This document shows positions 24,286 to 34,300 of a stretch of 64,000 bases of DNA, piece after piece. The translations under genes and the position numbers were made by a program. Location: contig OU452228.1 of NCBI GenBank assembly GCA_911728455.2, positions 20,347,689-20,411,688 of the forward strand. Reading direction: 5' to 3'. How positions within the stretch are numbered: position 1 is the first letter of the stretch; each line of letters opens with the position of its first letter. The stretch comes from Marthasterias glacialis. Lineage: Eukaryota > Echinodermata > Asteroidea > Forcipulatida > Asteriidae. The notes under the pieces were generated by a model. The model saw only the letters and a list, made by a program, of their open reading frames with translations, made no database searches and had not been told where the DNA came from.

Positions 24286-25029
24286 ACTTCGTAAAGTTCG
24301 AAAAGGCCACTTTTCATTGGTCGATGGATGACTTTGGCTTATCTCCGACGTTTTAAATTTCTTAACGGTCGAGTTGGTCATTTGAGATTTTACGAAAAAT
24401 TAGCTCCGAATGGCCGAAGGGGTTGACTTGGAAGTCATGGGGAAGACGATCTGTAATTGACCGCTGAGTTGAGGACTTCCTTACGGAGTGGTTCAACTCC
24501 ACCGTCACGGGTCCTGCTGATTGTACGGTCAGTACACTCGGTGTAAGGGTCAATGGCAAAAGCTTTTAGAAATCTATGCTCAGGACACAGTAAGGAATTC
24601 CGCTATCATTACCCATGAAACTCGATCAAAAGAAGGTAAACACTCCAGTCATCATGACAGCTATTCTAGATTATCATTATCCGTTAGACCTTGCTGACTC
24701 CAAAGTCACTTCGTGAAAGATATTGGAGACCTTCTCTATGCAAAACACCGAACACGAATAAAGAAACAATGAAGAAAATCGGTGGAAACTTAGTTGGTTG
24801 GGCCCATGAACCCCACTCAGTGTCCTCATAAACAAAAAATGAGAAATGCGTGTGTTATTTGTGTCAGTTAAATCCTGTTCATTTTGGATACCAGGTAACA
24901 TTGGCACTAATTTCATGGCTCGATCAGCTTACCGAAGAACTATGCGCTTATTTACGGCGCCCTGCAATTAGTATGTGGTTCTTTGGGCCGTTAAGTGTAG
25001 AATTCCCACTGCAAGCAATGACACGGTAT

Positions 25030-25370
25030 AATCGTGGTTTGCCTGGAAGACGACCGTAAGGCTGTTCACGACTTTTTACAGGCACACAAATTACAACTTT
25101 TTGCCACAGCAAAAGGTCACAGGCAATAAATAACATGGGTCTTTTGAAAAAAAAATAGTAGGGCACAACTCTTGTATATTTGTTGCTAGAATTACTCCCA
25201 ATGTTTTCCCATTCCTATGCGGAATTTAAACTTTCCTGAATGATTTACGTACAGCACAAAAATGACAAAACTTTCCCACTCAGTTTTCTTGAAACCCAAT
25301 TTTGGACAGTAATTGTTGGCGAACTTTTGCCGGTCACACTTTTGTTACGTCCTTCTTCCGGGGAAACGAC
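25030..25370 (+). repeat. Direct dispersed repeat 'R2', copy 2
   Basis: The second copy of R2, 1.24 kb downstream of the first and in the same orientation. The spacing and shared orientation fit either a local duplication or two insertions of one element. Confidence 0.7.
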
Positions 25371-26617
25371 GGTATGGCCATGCTTCCTTTATATTCATTC
25401 ACTTTCTATAAATGTGACCGGCTCTGCAAAAAAGGGTATTAAGTCGGAAAAATTCAAAATTGAGTGATGTATATAGCTGGAAAGGCCGTATTATAAGCTT
25501 CAATTTGGTATACGTTGGACTTCTGTAGCATCTCGCATTCCAAAGATATACAGAATTTGCATATCCATGTATATCATTTACATGAAAACGTCGTACAGAG
25601 AAACTGCTGCTTAAACTTTTGTGTAATGTTATAAAATAACTATAGAAATGTTCATTCAAAAAGCTATAGCAACCGTCATGTTCCTTTTGGGCGATCGCTT
25701 TCAAAATTTCACATGTCATACATGAATATTACCTGAGGTTTATTGTGTAATAACTTTTTATTTTAAAGTCATGGATCATTATGAATTACTAATTTGAAAA
25801 ATGTCTGAAATCACACCTTTTTGGTAAAAATTGCATTCTTCACGGACGTATTGGTTGATATGAATAAAACACATTTTGTTTCACAACGGTTTTTAAATGC
25901 ATTTGGACAACAGTAGAACTGTTATTGTAATAAAAAGAGTATACTGAAGCCCAATTTCACTTTTTGGGTTAAAAAAACAGGATTTTAGTAAAAAAGGGCA
26001 TTCAAACCTCTCTTTTAGAATTTTCTTTTTTATTTCTTAGGTTTTGTTATCTTAGGCACCATTATTTACATCCCCGCAAAAAAAATGAATCTGAAACTTA
26101 ATAATTTGGGTTTAAAACTGGCTTTTTGGGTAAAAAAAAACAAAAAAAAAACAATTTTGTTTATGCCACAGAAATTTTTAATTTTTATAAACAATCATAG
26201 ACTTCCCGTTCAAGTTACGAACTGGTTCAAAGACTCAACAAAAATCTGCAAATTTGTTTAAAAATTTTGGACCAAATTAAAGGTTTTTTGGTAAAAAAAA
26301 ATTATTTTAACGTTATACCAGTATTTCAAAGGATATTACTGTTCTGGAACAAATTAAAAACATCTGCAGCTGTATTCAAGCAAAAGAAACAGGAACACAG
26401 CATTTTTTATTATTTTTTTATTATTAAGTATTCTACTCCATGCTTTCAAGACAAGGCTTTCAAAATCTCTTTTTGGAAGATGTGTTGGCTCTGAAAAGAG
26501 CCGGTTTTGGGAATGTTCTTGGGATGTCTGTCTTCATGGTGGTGCTTGCTGGGCTGGGTTGGGCTGGGTTAGTGCTTGCTGCGCTGAGCTTGAGTTCTTG
26601 GATGAGGGGGTAGTCGG
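25371..26617. other. AT-rich intron with recurrent GGGTAAAAAA motifs
   Basis: The phrase TTTTTGGGT(T)AAAAAA recurs at about 25960, 26124 and 26285 within A/T-rich sequence, suggesting an old, decayed tandem array. The first bases downstream of the antisense gene stop (26460-26617) stay GC-richer and include GGGCTGGGTTGGGCTGGGTT (26549-26568). Confidence 0.35.
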
Positions 26618-26855
26618 TTATGGCTTCGGCATTGGTGGCAGGGGGCACACGATGTCCCTGGTGGCGGCGCTGCAGAATTCGCGGATCTTGTCATAGAGGT
26701 ACCATTGGCGCTTTGCATCCAGCCCAGGAGTCGTCTGTGGCTCAGGAAGGTCAGCTGCTGGGAGTCTGTTGGAGGTCTTGAGGAGCTGGAAGCTTGTCTC
26801 GTGGTCATCAAGATGCTTTCTTGCCCTTACAATGCCAGGTTCGTCTGAGGTAAAG
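26618..26855 (-). CDS. Transposon-associated hypothetical protein, last exon (minus strand)
   Basis: The minus-strand exon begins after the acceptor CATTCATAG (AG at 26857-26856) and ends at a stop at 26618. It reads through FTSDEPGIVRARKHLDDHET, then DLPEPQTTPGLDAKRQWYLY, then DKIREFCSAATRDIVCPLP. It joins in frame (phase 2) to the exon at 27060-27301, giving QHFR followed by FTSDEPG. I recognise the KRQWYLYDKIREFC-type motif as recurring in multi-copy uncharacterised proteins of invertebrate genomes, which I take to be transposon-encoded. The family name is not certain. The frame and the splice sites are intact, which is unusual for an old relic. It lies antisense within the cyclase intron. 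Confidence 0.6.
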
Positions 26856-27059
26856 CTATGAATGCAAGAACAAAGGGAGAAAAAATTATAACAGCGTAAG
26901 CAAAAACTGATCTCTTTTTCACTTTTTGGGGGGACCACCACTGGGAGTCTTAAGCCTGCTTCATGCTTCCTGCGAAAGTGAATTCACTTCGCATCCGCTT
27001 TTTGCTTGAAGTATGAACCAGGCTTTAGCTGCCATTTATAAAGTGATAACTCAAATTAC

Positions 27060-27301
27060 CGAAAATGCTGTAAACTCTTGATTCCTTGAAGTGGCTTGAA
27101 GAATGGGGTCAAGAACTCCTGCCAATCAAATTGGTGCACAAAGGTGTTGCCAGCTTCATCTCCAACAAGCTGAGGGATGTTCACTCCTGTTTGTGTGCTA
27201 TTACTGACAACTCTGACAACATCATCCAGACATGAGACAGGAGTTCGGCGGTAGCGCTGCTTGAACAGGCCGAAACACCAATCAGGAGCAAACTTGGTCA
27301 C
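27060..27301 (-). CDS. Transposon-associated hypothetical protein, upstream exon (partial)
   Basis: The minus-strand frame carries KFAPDWCFGLFKQRYRRTPV, SCLDDVVRVVSNSTQTG, PQLVGDEAGNTFVHQFDWQ and FKPLQGIKSLQHF. The donor G|GTAATT falls at 27060/27059, matching the phase of the exon at 26855. On the 5' side the frame meets a stop (27308-27310 region) next to an A-run, with no polypyrimidine tract. The gene therefore looks truncated there, or the true acceptor is at K|FAPDW near 27295. The intron to the next exon is about 204 bp. No catalytic residues can be assigned. A homology search would settle the family. Confidence 0.55.
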
Positions 27302-29459
27302 GATTGGTCACTTTTTTTTTTAATGAATATCAATAAAACCAGCCATTGAAATACTTTCGAGATTGCTACACATTAAGTGCAGCCATCTTTCTTTTCTTTC
27401 TTGTCCTCATCCATTCAAATCGATAAAATGAAACCGGGACCGAAAGGGGAAAAACCAGGTCCCAATTTGGCATGAATTCTAGTTTGCCCCCAAAAAGGAA
27501 CAGAACGTTGTGAAAGAGTCACCTTCCTATAAATCTCCACAAAGTACTGGTATTTAAAAACATGCAAACGACCAAAAAGATCACAGTTTGACCTTACGGT
27601 TTCAAGTCATGGTTTTCCTTCCTGACGGTAAAGCTATCTACACTGGAGGTATTGTTTATTAAGAAAACATTGGACATCTCAGTCGGTAGAGCAATGTTCA
27701 ACCTCTTTTTAACTCTAACCAGAAAATAATGACCACTATCTTGCTCTATCTCCCACACGTGCAACCAGCATGGGTCTCGGACGCCCAACTGAGCATCTCG
27801 CGTTTATTTTCAAGTCTCGCAAATTAAAGCAGTAAAATGCGTGACCCCGCGGTGACCTCTGGGTGTCATCACGCGAAGTGCACGTCGTCAAGAGATAGTT
27901 TATGGAGTATATAGCACAGCCTTCGACTCGGATATTAAAACATCTTTACGGGTAAATCCCCCATGAGTGTTTTCAAGCGATGGTTTCAAGCGCAGTGGTT
28001 ACATGCAGAAGTGACACGCGAGGGTTTAAATCAACAACTGAACCATGAAACAAAACGTTAATAACTGTAACTGATTACTCTTGTCAGTCTCAAAAGTTTC
28101 ACTTCAAATATTTCTCTTGAAACAAACATCGGACATTCTTTCAAGTGGACATTTCTCCCTTCAATATGTAAGAACGCCATCTTCGCTAATACATCCCCAC
28201 TTTTCCTTAGTGTAAAAACTTAAATAACACTTTAAAACTCCTAAAATGATAGTAAAGCATCCAATTCTTTGTCAAAATCATGAAGTACCCTTCGCCATGA
28301 GGCAATTGATGTGAAGTAGAAAAGTACCGGTCATTACACCTCGATCGGGGTAACCCAATCCACGTGGCAGCTGACCATTTCAAAAGCAACCGCTTTATCT
28401 ACAAGCGCTTTTAACCCGAGGTGGGTCCCGTTTAGCGAAAACCAACAACCCACTCCAGCGCGTAACCGAAAACTTTCCGATTTAGCGAGATCGTGATCAA
28501 ACTCGTAGTTTCTCGTCAGGTGGACCATCGCAAGTCGCGTTTCATGGGTTCCCCGTCATATATACGGAGCTTACCGTTGGGGTAGGAAGCCTGCGGGGAG
28601 CTTTTACCATCATCCACGGCTCAGGGTAAGCGATACTGTGTGCTACACACTCTCAGAGACTTGGAGAAGAAGAAAAAAAAGTGGACTCTGAAAATTCTCA
28701 AGCGAACCCGAGAGAATATAAACACTACCCATGAGTGTAAGGGCGTCTCACTTTCAAAAGTTAAGGGCTCTCCGTGTGGGTGGAGAGTACGGTCGCGTAC
28801 GGAATCATCTTCTTAGAGTTTATTAAGACAGCTGTATAGTGCTGAGGTAGGAGCTCCTTTAGTCTTCCCATCCTTAAACACTTAGGATGTAGAAGCTAAT
28901 AAAGCGATCGGTACTTCAGATTTTATATAGGGCGGGGGGGGGGGGGGTGAACAGTTAGGCAGTTGCGAACAATTTCATTGATTCGTGGCACATTTTAAAC
29001 GATAAAGTAACAAAAGGATATAGAGCAACAACATTCTTAACCTTTGCGGTGATACGCAATTGTTTTCTGTATTACTTTTGCACATTAGTATATTTCTCGT
29101 AAACAGTCACACTTTGCGTTACCAAGTTCTGATTCTATGCTAATCATCTGTTATAGGTTGGTTTTACACTAATTCATATTATGACTTTTATACAATAATG
29201 CGATCAAGAAGAGAACATATTTTATTTTACCGCGACATAAATTGCAATGAAACTGTAATCTATAAGAAGTTTCATTAGATATAGCTTCTATTTTTAACTG
29301 CATACACTCTGGTGTTAAAATTAATCCTTTCACGGTGACAACACCGACACTGCGTTAATTTCACCAACACTGTAGCATTGGTTATAATTTGCATCGTTCA
29401 TGTTGTCACATTGATACCGGAAAGAATCAAGTAACACAGGGAAACTTTTGAAAAACTGA
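27302..29459. other. Intron, no gene seen
   Basis: No coding exon recognised. A G run lies at 28934-28947. Minus-strand frames at 27594-27788 and 28334-28528 have no recognisable domain. Confidence 0.4.
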
Positions 29460-30075
29460 ATCTAAGCGATTTGTTGATAGTTTCGATCATACGATTTGTA
29501 GATAATTCTGATTATGCAATTCGTAACAGAGAAACTTTTTGCGAACCTTAATCTCAACGATTTGTATCTAGTTTCGATTGTACGACTTGTAGATAGCTTC
29601 GATTATGCAATTCATAACAGAGAAACGTTTGCAAATCTTAATCTAAAAATTATATTATTTGTGGATTTCTTCGATTTTGCAATTCATAACAGAAAAACCT
29701 TTGTGAACCTTAATCCCTAAGATTTGTATCTAGCTTCGATTATACGATTTGTAGATATCTTCGATTTTGCAATTCATAACAGAAAAACCTTTGTGAACCT
29801 TAATCCCTAAGATTTGTGTCTAGCTTCGATTATACGATTTGTAGATATCTTCGATTTTGCAATTCATAACAGAGGGACTTTTGTGAACCTTAATTCTTAC
29901 GATTGCACGATTTGTAGATAGTTTCGATTTTGCAATTCATAACAGAAAAACCTTTGTGAACCTTAATCCCTAAGATTTGTGTCTAGCTTCGATTATACGA
30001 TTTGTAGATAGCTTCGATTTTGCAATTCATAACAGAGGGACTTTTGCGAACCTTTATCCCAACGATTTGTATCTT
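29460..30075. repeat. Tandem array, seven copies of a ~90-bp unit
   Basis: The marker GCAATTCATAACAGA recurs at 29516, 29607, 29679, 29769, 29859, 29932 and 30022. Spacing is 90-91 bp except for two 72-73 bp units that lack about 18 bp. Each unit contains GATTTGTAGATAGCTTCGAT and CTTTTGTGAACCTTAATCCC. The unit is itself built of two related halves. The 68-codon frame across it is a by-product. Confidence 0.92.
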
Positions 30076-30239
30076 TCACTAGTTATAAAAGAGCGAACAT
30101 ATGAATTTATTTGTACTTTTTGTACGGACAAATACAGTTATCATGCCGTTTGATACCACCGCATTCATCTACATCTACAACGTCGGTTTACGTCACATCC
30201 AGACAAGACTATCTCAAACTATTTTAGACAGCTTGATTT

Positions 30240-30601
30240 CAGTGGCGTAACTAAGGGGGCGGGGCACGGGGGCACGGGGGCACGGGGGCACGTGCCCCCT
30301 CAATTGATATCCGTGCCCCACGGGTCCCCCCCCCCCCGTCCCCATTTGAAATCTGGACCTTTGCGATTAAAAATTACCAGAGTAAAATGTTACATTTACA
30401 CGCAGGGCTGTGTGTTTGATTTTACCCCCGTGTCAGATTATCTTATACAAAAATAGTAAACGGGCATAACAAGGGCTCCGAAAAGGGGCTTGTTTAGGAA
30501 AAGTGAACATTTTTAAATGACCAGAAGTGCCCCCGAAACAAACATGGTGCACTCCCTTGTGCCCACCCCCCTTTAAAATGTTTACCCTAGTTTCGCTGCT
30601 G
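30240..30601. mobile_element. hAT-like non-autonomous element with G-rich end
   Basis: The left end CAGTGGCGTAACTAAGGGG (30240) is matched imperfectly by the reverse complement of the right end, CAGCAGCGAAACTAGGG (to 30601). CAGTGGCGTA-type ends are common in hAT-group elements. The left part has repeated GGGGGCAC units (about 30255-30292), followed by C-rich sequence. I see no clear 8-bp target duplication. Confidence 0.55.
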
Positions 30602-31769
30602 ATGTTCCATCAACATGATGATGTAAGCCTATCACTTCATGACATCACGTTGAAACCATAATGACGATTCGTTACTATAGTAATATTATTCAAGGTTACG
30701 TCAATGTTTCCTTCAAATCATTCTTGCCAAGTTCTTATTGACGCATCGGAGTCCTGACTGTCAAAACGTGTTAGGATTCCTACATTCTACGGCTGATGAG
30801 TTACCCGCCATCACGGCTGTTTAGAGTTGCATGATATTAATGCTAGTCGCCAATACATTGTAGCTCTTACGGTTATAACCGTCTTAAGTATGCAAATTTG
30901 TAGTCGACGTATTATGTTCGGTGGTATGTAAGGTGAATGATTCCTGTGAGACTTTTCCCCCATTCCTAATCGTGGACAGAAATGGAAATCATGCCCTTAA
31001 GCAAGCTCATCAGACACTCAAGAATATAGCTGTAGGAAATCATGTACAAAGATTTGCCAACTTGGCAGGAAAAACAGGGGGGGGGTAGAGAATGTGACTG
31101 AAATCGTGGCGATCACACATTTCACATAAAGGTTTAATACAAAAACCTGAAAGACGTTCTGACGGTGTTTAAAAAAAAAGGAAGAAGAAGAAATCTGATT
31201 GCTTGCTGGGGTAACGATGTATGCATTAGTGTTGGACAGATGGTCAGATAATTGGTATGTTTTTATGTATCGTCTTATAAAACGCAATTAGTGTGCTGGA
31301 CAGTAGCGCCACTGAACCAGCACCCCAGGTGAAGAGATAAAGGCACAATCCGCCGACAAGGTACAAGGCAAGTGCGAAAAAGCGATCCTCTCATTTTAAC
31401 ACGTGACCATGTTTACGTCTTATTGACGGTTCTTGGAAGTGGTAAACCTGAAAATGAACCGAATGGGGGTTAAAAAAGGGAATAACGTTCTACCTGATTT
31501 GACGGTTGAACGGGAAGACACCTCTATATCACCACGGCGGAGGGAAGTGACTTGCTCTGTTTAGTGTTCCCAACAAGTTGACGTCATTGTGACGTCCTTT
31601 ACTTGTACGCCCTGTGGAAAGAACAAAAGAATTAAATGTTCTTCGTTAGTCACTGTATTACGTTTTCTTGGGTCACGTTTATGTTGCTTGGACTAATCAA
31701 ACTCAATGGTTCCATGGTAAATGAGACGCGATCAATACGATATCAATGGGTCGACCATTTTTGACTAAA
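30602..31769. other. Intron, no gene seen
   Basis: Nothing recognised on either strand. The 89-codon minus-strand frame at 31018-31287 lacks features of a real gene. Confidence 0.4.
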
Positions 31770-32290
31770 TATGACTAGACATTTTTATATAGCGCATAAT
31801 GCAGGAGTCTCTATGCCCAATAACACAGAAATAACATGGAACAATTCAAAACATAAAGTAAATTTATGAAACTGTAGATGCAAACAAGTGAGTCTTTAAA
31901 AGTCCTTTGAAATTCAGAACAGAGTCAGCTTGACGAATATGAAGTGGTAAGTCATTCCACAATGAGGGTGCCATGAAGGTGAAGGCCCTTGACCACAGAA
32001 GTTTGCGTCAGTAAGGATGGGCGAGTAGAACGAAGAGGACGAACTGGAGTATAGTAATGCAGAAGTTCAGATATATAGTCAGGAGATAGTCCATGGAGAG
32101 CTTTGAAAGTGAGGAGATTTAACTTATACGGGACACGCATTTTAATCGGGAGCCAGTGGAGATCATGTAACGACGGGTGTATTATGTTAAGAACTAGGCG
32201 TGTGTGTGACGAGGCGAGCAGCGGTGTTTTGAACTCGTTGGAAAATACAAAGACCTCTATCAGAAACTACAGGGAAAAGATAATTGCATG
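31770..32290 (-). pseudogene. Non-LTR retrotransposon (LINE) reverse-transcriptase 3' remnant
   Basis: Read on the minus strand, three frames in turn give the C-terminal part of a LINE ORF2: QRVQNTAARLVTHTPS (about 32240-32195), then HPSLHDLHWLPIKMR (about 32180-32136) continuing LLTFKALHGLSPDYISELL and TPVRPLRSTRPSLL, then SLWNDLPLHIRQADSVLNFK and LLKTHLF (about 31975-31880). This order is the classic tail of L2/CR1/Jockey-like reverse transcriptases. At least two frameshifts separate the segments, so the copy is dead. The 3' end (31770-31860) holds ATATAGCGCATAATGC, as in such 3' untranslated regions. Confidence 0.85.
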
Positions 32291-33089
32291 AGTCGAGCAT
32301 ACCAGTACCATTTATACAAACGGAACTATGGTCGAGTTGAATTCCCGGCTAATGCACTGGTTTCAGAAATCAGTCCGGTCACCAATGTTGTACCCTAACC
32401 GTGCCTTCCAAAATGGTATCTCTGTATTTAAATCAAAGATATAAAATGATCCATGTTGCTCAAGCCGATTTTACCTTGAATATCGAATCGAAACGTTGAA
32501 TTGCCATTTTTGTAGGATGATCAAAGTTACTAACTTTCAAATGAGATAACTGAACGGAAGAAAAATTATAAATGAATAATAACAAAGTTATTAATATATA
32601 TTTTTAAAAAAATGTAAACAAAATTCAGACGGGTGCCTTGCGAGACAGAGAAAAAACGCAGGGGAATGAGTCGATGTAATGTAGCTGACTTCTGGGTACC
32701 AGCACCGGGCGTGGCCGTCGTGCACATTTTCACGTGATTGGCCAGGATTATCGTTTCAAAAACAACATTTTTATAGCCATCAAAAGGGCAAAACGCGATT
32801 CATTAATTTCATTTTATTACATAGCGCATACTAAAATAGCATGCTCTTTCGTTCGCTGGAATCAATTCATTTTCGAACACAAATAACAGAAGCGCAGATC
32901 GTACATCTTTAAACTTCTTTTATAACTACCCACATTACATATTAGAATAAAGGACTTATTTAAACCCCTTTGCTTCGTGAATGTTTTAATGAAAAAACAC
33001 CACTCACGTTAGCTTAAAAAAACATAAACATCCAAAATATTCCCCGTCTTGCTTTAATGTAACAGTTTCTCACATTTGTACTTAATCTT

Positions 33090-33316
33090 TCATGAACAAC
33101 AACAACACCAACAACAACATAACCAGAAAGCAATCCAGACCCTTATGCAAGAGTTCTGGAAGCCACCGAGTCTTCAAGATACCCAAGATAAGGTCGATGC
33201 CGTCTGTAGTCAAGTTCGAAGCACTTTGGCTGTTCTATCTTGCACATTGTGTGCCCCAGCAAGGGAAAGAAGGCTGCAGCAGCCAGTAGGAAATCAGCCG
33301 ACTAGCAATTCAATCT
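33090..33316 (+). other. Coding-like segment of unknown nature
   Basis: A CAA/AAC-rich start (about 33090-33120) leads into some 190 bp that is GC-richer than its surroundings. Two overlapping frames stay open: one reads LQDTQDKVDAVCSQVRSTLA, the other KSSGSHRVFKIPKIRSMPSV. I recognise neither. It could be an exon, a decayed transposon gene or chance. It does not match the missing cyclase exon. Confidence 0.25.
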
Positions 33317-33493
33317 GAAGGTGGTATCACACCGATCGTCACTTTCCCGCCAAACTAGACGAACCAAATCGTATTATAACGTGTGGCGTAGCAATATCAG
33401 CGAATATTGTGATAACCGATTTAAAGATTGGAGTTTGCGACCAGTAAAGTTACCGAGGTATGATTAAAGCTACACGGCCGTGGTCAGGAACTG

Positions 33494-33496
<3 letters not shown>

Positions 33497-33527
<31 letters not shown>
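33497..33527. repeat. Poly(A) tract, 31 bases
   Basis: An uninterrupted A run, possibly a retroposon tail, though no body was recognised upstream. Confidence 0.9.
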
Positions 33528-33531
<4 letters not shown>

Positions 33532-33949
33532 CGACTGGCGGGAAAGAAATAGGGTTTGCATAGCTGTGGCCAGGGAAATGTGTCTGTATTTGACAGGAAC
33601 TTCGGGGGGGGGGGCACATGGCGGTGGTCAGAGTTCACCAAAAGCGCTATTTTCTGTGTGGTGTGAAGGGGGTGTATTAATCAGGAAAAGCAGAACCATA
33701 ACAAGTTTTATCTGCTTCAAATTGTTCCTTTTTGGGGGTGACAGATTCCTCCCTTTTAGTGTTGGCTTAGTTTCTCTATGTGTTTTAAGTCTTTGGAAGA
33801 AGATGAAGATGGTACAGGGTAACTCTAGTTAACAACGACGTTGATAACACGCCCAACATGTCTTTTGTTGGTCAACGCTGACTATGCGGAGAGAGAGGAA
33901 CTCTGCCTTTTACAACGGGTTATGTTGGGTCATTTTTTCATTTTGTAGC

Positions 33950-34300
33950 GTGTCGTGGCCGAGCGGTTTGATGGCGCATCGGACCCAAGTTCTGGTGGCT
34001 AAGTCATCAGGGTGAAGGTTCGAATCCCGGTCATGACACTTGTCTCCTTAGCAAGACACTTTAAAACTATATTTGCTTCAAATATGGGAAGAGGCAGTTG
34101 TGTTTGTCTTGCAATGGATTCATTTACCCCTCCCAGTTCTTAACTGTGACGTGAAGAGACTTGAGTTTATATCTCGCCATGTCTTGTTTCTGAGCATTTG
34201 GGCAGGTTTCTATCCCTCCAAAAAGGAAGCCCACACCTAGAGTGGCCTTTGGGCCTTGTGATGGGAGAATCGCACTAACAAAGTAGTAATAAAAAAAATT
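33950..34300 (+). mobile_element. tRNA-derived SINE, full-length-looking (plus strand)
   Basis: The head, 33950-34039, is a class II tRNA-like fold: GTGTCGT pairs with ATGACAC, the A-box is TGGCCGAGCGG (33956-33966) and the B-box is GGTTCGAATCC (34017-34027). This is a Leu/Ser-type head. The body follows with CTCCTTAGCAAGACACTTTA, CTTGCAATGGATTCATTTAC, CATGTCTTGTTTCTGAGCA and CCTTTGGGCCTTGTGATGG, ending in an A-rich tail near 34300. Minus-strand body fragments of the same family lie at 14696-14815 and 52556-52740. Confidence 0.8.

Noticed and set aside
29460..30075. CRISPR-like array
   Set aside because: The repeats are contiguous tandem units without unique spacers, in animal DNA.
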